64,000 nt of DNA from Chionoecetes opilio (lineage: Eukaryota; Arthropoda; Malacostraca; Decapoda; Majidae): contig JACEEZ010002754.1 of NCBI GenBank assembly GCA_016584305.1, positions 117,501 through 181,500 of the forward strand. The letters run 5' to 3'. A program made the position numbers and the translations under genes. Shown piece after piece: positions 58,401 to 64,000 of the stretch. The notes beneath the pieces are model-generated. The model made no database searches. It was not told where the DNA came from and was given only the letters and a program-made list of their open reading frames with translations. Every line of letters begins with the position of its first letter. Position 1 is the first letter of the stretch.

Positions 58401-61400
58401 TTGTTCAAGATAATGTGATCCATCTTGTGCACGACAGGTCGAATCCTACACATTGCGTGGCACATCAGCGGCGACTACATAGTGACCGGCTCGGTGAACT
58501 GTGTGCGTCTGTGGTCACTCAAGGAAGGACGGGTCAGTATTACTTTGCCAATGACCACCATCCTTCTCCCTCTCTTCATATTTCTATTGTACAGATGTAG
58601 AAATAATAGTTTTGTATGATTGTAATCTAAGTGTATTTCTTTAGCTTGCCAATATAAAGAAAAAACACCAGCCATATTTTACTTGTTCTTCTTGGGTCAG
58701 TATTTCTTTGGCAATGACCACCATCCTTCTCCCTCTCTTCATACTTCCATTGTACAGATGTAGAAATAATAGTTTGGTAGCATTGTAATCTAAGTGTATT
58801 TCTCTACTTGCTATAAAGAAAAAGCACCAGCCATATTTGACTTGTTCTACTTTACCCATTTTAACCTTCTTTTTGTTGATATGCCCTTAAATACTATGCT
58901 CCTCATTTCCTCATAGACATGTTTACTACTTTATGTGGCTCTCCTTTGTGAGGGTTAATGTGCTGGAGTCGTATGAATCAAAGATGCTATTTTGCCTTCA
59001 ACTTTTTTTCTTTCCCTGTCTTACTCTGAACTTGACCCATTGTTGTCCACAGGTGACCAGATGTGGCCTGGGTTCTGCCAACAGGAAGGATGAGGTGATA
59101 GTGTGGTGTGTGGGCATTCTGGATGACATGACCTTGGTTAGTGGTGACTCCAGGTAAGACAATAACTCATACTTGTGTTCTTGCCGCTTGTTTGCCTTCA
59201 CAGCTACAAAACTATTGAATAACAGCCTTGTCTTTGCTTGTATGTTATTGATGTTTAGTTTGCCTGAATGTATAGACGTACATATATATTGTATACTCAC
59301 ACCTTTTCCTAACAAGCTACAAAATAAATCATAGAGGAGAAATGCAAAGATCAACAGAACATACTTGTAAATTGCAGGTATGCATAATAAGCTCCCACAT
59401 GCTGTTTGGGTACTGCAGTAATTTTCTTATAACAAATATGATGAAAAATGTGACCTCGGAAATAATTGTCAACACTGCTCTCCTAAGCTACTCTTGTTTC
59501 CTGCAGCGGCAAGACGTGTTTCTGGAATGCTGAGGTGGGAACAATCACGCACAGCATACAGACACACAAGGCAGATGTGCTCACACTGGGCATTTGTGCT
59601 GATCAGAAGTCTGTCTATGTGGCTGGTAAGCACTATACTTACTATTTATATACGGAATTTTTGCATTTATACATGTTTTTTGTTTAATATCTGCATTTTT
59701 ATCTATTCAATGTGTTCCAGCATTTTAATGTGAAAGTAGAGAGGGTTTGCACCAGTGTGAAAGGTAGCCACCAGAAGGTAGGTAACACATGAACTTTTGC
59801 CGTGCCCAGGTGTGGACCCAACCATCGTGCAGGTGAGCCGTATGGAGACCGGCGCCAAGAAGGGCAAGGGCGAGGCGTGGATCAAGTCACTCCATCGATC
59901 CGTGCACACCCATGACGTGCGCGCCTTGACCATCACCGCCATGGACCGCGTCTACTCCGGGGGTGAGTGAAGCCCGGCGTGAGGAACCATGACGGAACTT
60001 CCTTATTCTCGTTATCTTCAATGTTCCTATCTACTACAGAATGAATATGAAACACAAAATAGCTCAGAATTCATCAGGAATCAATATAAGAACATAAAGG
60101 AAGCTACAAGAGGCTGTGAGACCTACACGTGGTAGTTCCTGTTACTTAACACTACCTACGACCTTTCATCGCCATCCATGAAATTGTCTAGCCTCCTTTT
60201 AAAACTCCCTATGGACTCCGCACTAACCATCTGACGACCGAGTCCATTCCAATCATTTACCACCCAATAATAATTTCGTTTTATTGATATTGTTTTTAGC
60301 AGGGTTTGAGGTTTTCCTATACCTTTAGTCTAGTATTTGTATATATCTAATATTTTATAGTTGCATACTTATTGGTGACAGGTTAGCAGCTTCAAATTGA
60401 ATGAAAAGAAATGCCCGCCCAATGGTTTTCTTGAAGCTACGGTAAGAATGTTTCAAAGAGGCAACCAAAATAAGGACATGTTTTCTGGACGATTATCTTC
60501 TTATCTTTTATTGGACGATTATCTTATCTTTTATTGGACGATTATCTTATTATCTTTTATTGGACGATTATCTTATTATCTTTTATTGGACGATTATCTT
60601 ATCTTTTATTGGACGATTATCTTATTATCTTTTATTGGACGATTATCTTATCTTTTATTGGACGATTATCTTATTATCTTTTATTGGACGATTATCTTAT
60701 TATCTTTTATTGGACGATTATCTTATTATCTTTTATTGGACGATTATCTTATCTTTTATTGGACGATTATCTTATTATCTTTTATTGGACGATTATCTTA
60801 TCTTTTATTGGACGATTATCTTATCTTTTATTGGACGATTATCTTATCTTTTATTGGACGATTATCTTATTATCTTTTATTGGACGATTATCTTATCTTT
60901 TATTGACGATTATCTTATCTTTTATTGACGATTATCTTATCTTTTATTCGACGATTATCTTATTATCTTTTATTGGACGATTATCTTCTTATCTTTTATT
61001 GGACGATTATCTTATCTTTTATTGGACGATTATCTTATTATCTTTTATTGGACGATTATCTTATTATCTTTTATTGGACGATTATCTTATCTTTTATTGG
61101 ACGATTATCTTATTATCTTTTATTGGACGATTATCTTATCTTTTATTGGACGATTATCTTATCTTTTATTGGACGATTATCTTATTATCTTTTATTGGAC
61201 GATTATCTTATTATCTTTTATTGGACGATTATCTTATCTTTTATTGGACGATTATCTTATCTTTTATTGGACGATTATCTTATCTTTTATTGGACGATTA
61301 TCTTATCTTTTATTGACGATTATCTTATCTTTTATTGACGATTATCTTATCTTTTATTCGACGATTATCTTATTATCTTTTATTGGACGATTATCTTATT

Positions 61401-62667
61401 ATCTTTTATTGGACGATTATCTTATCTTTTATTGGACGATTATCTTATCTTTTATTGGACGATTATCTTATTATCTTTTATTGGACGATTATCTTATCTT
61501 TTATTGACGATTATCTTATCTTTTATTGGACGATTATCTTGTCTTTTATTGGACGATTATCTTATTATCTTTTATTGGACGATTATCTTATTATCTTTTA
61601 TTGGACGATTATCTTATCTTTTATTGGACGATTATCTTATCTTTTATTGGACGATTATCTTATCGTTTATTGGACGATTATCTTATCTTTTATTGGACGA
61701 TTATCTTATCTTTTATTGGACGATTATCTTCTTATCTTTTATTGGACGATTATCTTATCTTTTATTGGACGATTATCTTATTATCTTTTATTGGACGATT
61801 ATCTTATCTTTTATTGGACGATTATCTGATCTTTTATTGGACGATTATCTTATCTTTTATTGGACGATTATCTTATTATCTTTTATTGGACGATTATCTT
61901 ATCTTTTATTGGACGATTATCTTATCTTTTATTGGACGATTATCTTATCTTTTATTGGACGATTATCTTATCTTTTATTGGACGATTATCTTATCTTTTA
62001 TTGGACGATTATCTTATCTTTTATTGGACGATTATCTTATTATCTTTTATTGGACGATTATCTTATCTTTTATTGGACGATTATCTTATTATCTTTTATT
62101 GGACGATTATCTTATCTTTTATTGGACGATTATCTTATTATCTTTTGTTTGTGACAGGCGTGGACACGATCCTGACGCTGAGTTACTTCCCACCAAAGAC
62201 TGTCTGCAAGTTCCCAGCTCTGCCCTCTGTGAGTCTTAAGTTGTAGGTTCTGAGACGACTTTTAGTGACTAAGCAATATTTTATAGATATGACCTGTTTA
62301 GTATCCTCGTCCACTAACTAATTTGGTATATTCAGTTACTTTTCTTAATTATATGGCTAACAACAGACTATTTTATATAGCAAAGGAAAGATCTGGGCGT
62401 GAAGGGGTTAAATTTCATCATGACCACCAATCGTTGCTCGGCGATTTATCTTCTCTTCACAGTGTATGGGGCAGTAAGAGTCAGGTATGCTTGTAGGATA
62501 TACAGGAAACCCTCTCATATTCGGACTAATTGGGCCAAGGAGTGGTCCGAGTAATGCAAGGATCCGAATAATGGGGGGATATGAAAAAAAAAAAAAAAAA
62601 AAAAAAATCTAGGTGTACTATAGGAATTTTCTAGCTAGCTAAATTTCGAGCTAGGAAATTTCGACCC

Positions 62668-62709
<42 letters not shown>

Positions 62710-64000
62710 CTAGGTGTTAAGGAAATAGCTAGGAAATTTCGACCCCTTAAAAAGAAAAAAAGAAGAAAAAAGGAGAAGGTCCGAATAATGTCAAAGTCCG
62801 AATAATGAGGGTCCGAATACGAGAGGCTTTCCTGTACTATGCTAGGATATGTAATACAGGGAACCATTCAGTACACTTATCCATGAATATTATAGGTCTA
62901 CACCCATCTCCCCTATAAGATGAGGAAGTACTTACCATCAGTCTTCCTGAGAGTTTGAGTATTACATGACTGAAGAAGTATTTGAGCTTCAAGTAATCCC
63001 TTGAGGCGCAGAATGTAATTTCCATTGTATTTTGGCTGCATTAGACGATTTTGATGAATATAAGCAAGATTTTATAGATATGACATGTTTAGTATCCTTG
63101 TCCACTTGCTAATTTGGTATATTCAGTTAGTTTTCGTAATTTTATGGCTAATTACAGACAGACGATTTTACATAGCAAAGGAAAGATTTGGGCGTTAAGG
63201 GGTTAAGGTTGCTTTTTTTGCCTCTATCCTTTGGAAAAAAAATCATAATCCACATTTTTGTCATATTTAGATACATTTTCTTTTCTTCAGTGGACGCATT
63301 GAGTTTGCAGCACTCTTTGCATCTTTCCTTATGAATCCACTACGAACATAAGACCATCTGCATGAAGGGGTTAATGGAGCCATTCTCACCACCTTCTTTG
63401 TGCACAGCCCGGGTCCATCTCAGTGGCACGGGAGGCGGAGTCACTGCTGCTTCAGTACAGCGACCGTGTGGAGCTGTGGCGCCTCGGAGCTTCTACCCAC
63501 CAGGGGGCGGACTCGGGCAGCTTCCTTCCCATCACTGAGGTAGCGGCCTTCTGGGAGACTGTTTGATGAGTGTTATTATCGTTGTCTCTCTTTATATCTG
63601 TATTATATCTGTATCTTTATATTTATATCTTTATTAGTCTGCATTATCCTCTTCCTCCTCTCCCATATTTTCTTTCACCGTCTTCTCTTCCACATGTTTG
63701 TTCTCATAGGTATTCTCAACGTCCTCCTCCTTCCCCATACTGCTCTTCTCTATCTTATTTATCACTTTGCTTCACTCAATATGACAGAGAGGGAAATCAA
63801 AGCCTATTTAAAACAGCTTGTATACACAGGATGACTTTTTACCCATTCAGAACTGTGTATTATAGTCATCATTGCTTTCTGTTGCGTTAATTCCTCCTTT
63901 TAAGACAACATGGCGGTCATGGTTTGCTCCTCCACACAGGACCGTGTGAAGATGCTGGAGCTGCGTGGCAAGGAGGACGAGGTGATCCAGTGGTGTGCGG
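49353..64000 (+). CDS. UTP4: UTP4 (cirhin), WD40 protein, partial at right edge
   Basis: A WD40-repeat subunit of the UTP-A/t-UTP part of the small-subunit processome, needed for early 18S pre-rRNA processing in the nucleolus. The exons are 49353-49456, 51076-51140, 56360-56538, 57511-57595, 58438-58532, 59053-59153, 59507-59625, 59810-59962, 62158-62228, 63408-63539 and 63940 onward. All junction phases close and give about 388 of an expected roughly 690 residues. Conserved blocks include VHNVRFYDFHP, RLFSAGLHG, RILHIAWHISGDYIVTGS, THDVRALT and ELWRLG. Exon 2 runs into a 4-kb tandem array that copies its own splice donor. Confidence 0.94.
49603..50007. mobile_element. Long-inverted-repeat MITE with TTAA ends
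   Basis: TTAAGGTGAAACCGAGTGTA at the left and TACACTCGGTTTCACCTTAA at the right belong to inverted repeats of about 55 bases with one or two mismatches. TTAA on each side may be the target duplication. In UTP4 intron 1. Confidence 0.85.
50258..50640. mobile_element. Foldback transposon with 8-bp duplication
   Basis: Perfect 8-bp direct repeats GACATTCC lie at 50250-50257 and 50641-50648. The ends GGTATTATTCCAGATGAAC and GTTCATCTGGAAATTTACC open inverted repeats of about 130 bases (including CTAACCGTTTCTGTCGC). Between them is only a short GGTTAGGTTAGG-rich spacer. Confidence 0.9.
51076..51140 (+). CDS. UTP4: UTP4 coding exon 2 (end duplicated in the array)
   Basis: Encodes ADGSIEIWNCKSRPFMQLVL then P plus one base. 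Acceptor CACTTTTCAG; first donor GTAGTT at 51141. The same donor recurs intact at 51180, 51219 and 51258, each after another 39-bp copy of the exon end. The exon length given here assumes the first donor is used. Confidence 0.88.
51109..55195 (+). repeat. 39-bp tandem array copying UTP4 exon 2 end and 5' splice site
   Basis: The unit is AGACCTTTTATGCAGCTTGT followed by TCTCCCAGGTAGTTATAGC, about 105 copies. The first copy is the coding end of exon 2. The next three are perfect; from about 51280 on most units carry one or more small indels or T-run changes. The unit is 13 codons and open in the UTP4 frame (SYSRPFMQLVLPG). Confidence 0.96.
55262..55311 (+). mobile_element. LINE 3' end fragment (family 1)
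   Basis: TTTTTTGTCCCTTGGCCATC then CTTTGTGATGT and poly(A), matching the 3' ends at 5069 and 18914. In UTP4 intron 2, right after the 39-bp array. Confidence 0.75.
56360..56538 (+). CDS. UTP4: UTP4 coding exon 3
   Basis: Encodes DNDSSVEALVWCRGRLFSAG and on to LSKDKKKLA. Acceptor TTTCCTGCCGCAG, donor GTGAGT. Confidence 0.96.
56759..56975. mobile_element. MITE, poly(T)/poly(A)-ended family, copy 2
   Basis: Inverted ends CTATAGTCTATTTTTTTTAA and AAAAAAAAAGACTATAG. Interior blocks are the reverse complement of those at 10575-10784. Confidence 0.72.
57511..57595 (+). CDS. UTP4: UTP4 coding exon 4
   Basis: Encodes AGTEGGYLCIFDVVDDGVMY then DRALEKQE plus one base. Acceptor AATTTTTCAG, donor GTGTGC. 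Confidence 0.94.
57621..57829 (-). mobile_element. piggyBac-like MITE, copy 5
   Basis: TTAA on both sides; reverse orientation, left end TTAACCCCTTCACGCCCAGA and right end TCTGGGTCTCAAGGGGTTAA. Confidence 0.9.
58013..58224 (-). mobile_element. piggyBac-like MITE, copy 6
   Basis: TTAA on both sides, left end TTAACCCCTTCACACCCAGA, right end TCTGGGTCTCAAGGGGTTAA. It lies 184 bases from copy 5 in the same intron and the same orientation. Confidence 0.9.
58438..58532 (+). CDS. UTP4: UTP4 coding exon 5
   Basis: Encodes RILHIAWHISGDYIVTGSVN and on to LWSLKEGR. Acceptor GTGCACGACAG, donor GTCAGT. Confidence 0.95.
58531..58850 (+). repeat. Tandem duplication including the exon 5 donor
   Basis: A segment of about 160 bases starting GGGTCAGTATT, then CCAATGACCACCATCCTTCT and TGTACAGATGTAGAAATAAT, occurs twice in a row. 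The second copy starts near 58694. The donor-like GGGTCAGT is repeated with it, but the coding part is not. Confidence 0.85.
59053..59153 (+). CDS. UTP4: UTP4 coding exon 6
   Basis: Encodes VTRCGLGSANRKDEVIVWCV and on to LVSGDS plus two bases. Acceptor TTGTCCACAG, donor GTAAGA. Confidence 0.94.
59507..59625 (+). CDS. UTP4: UTP4 coding exon 7
   Basis: Encodes GKTCFWNAEVGTITHSIQTH and on to QKSVYVA. Acceptor TTTCCTGCAG, donor GTAAGC. Confidence 0.95.
59810..59962 (+). CDS. UTP4: UTP4 coding exon 8
   Basis: Encodes VDPTIVQVSRMETGAKKGKG and on to THDVRALTITAMDRVYSG. Acceptor TGCCGTGCCCAG, donor GTGAGT. Confidence 0.95.
60084..60262 (-). mobile_element. LINE 3' end (family 2), minus strand
   Basis: AAGAACATAAAGGAAGCTAC, then AAGAGGCTGTGAGACCTACA, then the reverse complement of a degraded reverse transcriptase tail. 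In UTP4 intron 8. Confidence 0.8.
60487..62146. repeat. Minisatellite, 23/26-bp unit, ending at a UTP4 acceptor
   Basis: About 68 units of TTTTATTGGACGATTATCTT with ATC or ATTATC added, so 23 or 26 bases. The array ends 12 bases before the exon 9 start, and its last unit supplies the T-rich tract of that acceptor (TTATTATCTTTTGTTTGTGA, then CAG). Long isoleucine/leucine-rich frames in all phases are artefacts. Confidence 0.97.
62158..62228 (+). CDS. UTP4: UTP4 coding exon 9
   Basis: Encodes VDTILTLSYFPPKTVCKFPA then LPS. Acceptor GTTTGTGACAG, donor GTGAGT. Confidence 0.93.
62249..62411 (+). mobile_element. piggyBac-like MITE, copy 7 (truncated left)
   Basis: Has the internal block and the right end GGGCGTGAAGGGGTTAA but lacks the left TTAA end. 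It starts 20 bases after UTP4 exon 9. Confidence 0.8.
62503..62834 (-). mobile_element. Tigger/pogo-like MITE with internal tandem repeats, copy 2
   Basis: TA-flanked, ends CAGGAAACCCTCTCATATTC and ATACGAGAGGCTTTCCTG. Reverse-oriented copy of 8800-9247 with fewer internal poly(A)/CTAGGAAATTTCGACCCC units. Confidence 0.83.
62993..63206 (+). mobile_element. piggyBac-like MITE, copy 8
   Basis: Right end GGGCGTTAAGGGGTTAA; the left end is mutated (GTAATCCCTTGAGGCGCAGA). A further fragment of the right end lies at about 63343-63374. Confidence 0.82.
63408..63539 (+). CDS. UTP4: UTP4 coding exon 10
   Basis: Encodes PGSISVAREAESLLLQYSDR and on to SGSFLPITE, including ELWRLG typical of the family. 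Acceptor TTTGTGCACAG, donor GTAGCG. Confidence 0.95.
63940..64000 (+). CDS. UTP4: UTP4 coding exon 11, cut by the window end
   Basis: Encodes DRVKMLELRGKEDEVIQWCA. Acceptor CTCCTCCACACAG. The rest of the gene lies beyond the window. Confidence 0.92.

Noticed and set aside
60397..62246. Long overlapping plus-strand frames rich in isoleucine, leucine and tyrosine
   Set aside because: They are translations of the 23/26-bp array in all three phases; the real coding exon is only 62158-62228.

Overview
The window is eukaryotic nuclear DNA from an invertebrate, most likely a decapod crustacean. This rests on four intron-rich protein genes with GT/AG splice sites, arthropod-style codon use, and very dense microsatellites ((GA)n, (CA)n, (TAC)n). 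It also holds many short inverted-repeat transposons and LINE 3' ends of a kind I associate with decapod genomes. The taxon is inference; the gene calls come from reading the exons and checking that every splice phase closes.

Layout. 2.3-22.2 kb, minus strand: a collagen prolyl 3-hydroxylase (leprecan family). The main reading has 13 coding exons and 627 codons, with a signal peptide, four CxxxC motifs, the H-x-D...H...R dioxygenase residues and a C-terminal KDEL. A phase-matched alternative terminal exon at 14.2 kb could end the protein before the dioxygenase domain. 22.2-37.6 kb: intergenic, mostly simple repeats, with a tRNA-Ala(AGC) at 33.5 kb, a tRNA-derived SINE at 36 kb and a retroelement nuclease-like fragment at 28 kb. 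37.8-43.4 kb, plus strand: a complete five-exon ADP/ATP carrier (308 aa) with a CRE/CCAAT-box promoter. 44.2-49.2 kb, minus strand: CTF8 (115 aa), whose first coding exon is only 23 nt. 49.35 kb to the right edge, plus strand: UTP4/cirhin (WD40, small-subunit processome), cut by the window end in its eleventh coding exon. CTF8 and UTP4 are head to head, with 190 bp between their start codons.

Mobile DNA. There are eight copies of a TTAA-flanked, piggyBac-like MITE and a 724-bp Merlin element with 27-bp inverted ends, an 8-bp target duplication and a broken transposase. Tigger-like (TA...CAG) elements, a hAT-like element, several long-inverted-repeat foldbacks and two LINE families are also present. 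Several of the inverted-repeat elements carry a minisatellite inside.

The most unusual signal is in UTP4. The 3' end of coding exon 2, together with its 5' splice site, is the unit of a roughly 4-kb, 39-bp tandem array (51.1-55.2 kb). The unit is 13 codons, has no stop in frame and carries the donor, so use of a later donor would insert 13-residue blocks in frame. Other tandem arrays touch or sit just upstream of splice acceptors in UTP4, the ADP/ATP carrier and the prolyl 3-hydroxylase. Long stretches not listed contain AT-rich non-coding sequence in which I see no supported gene.
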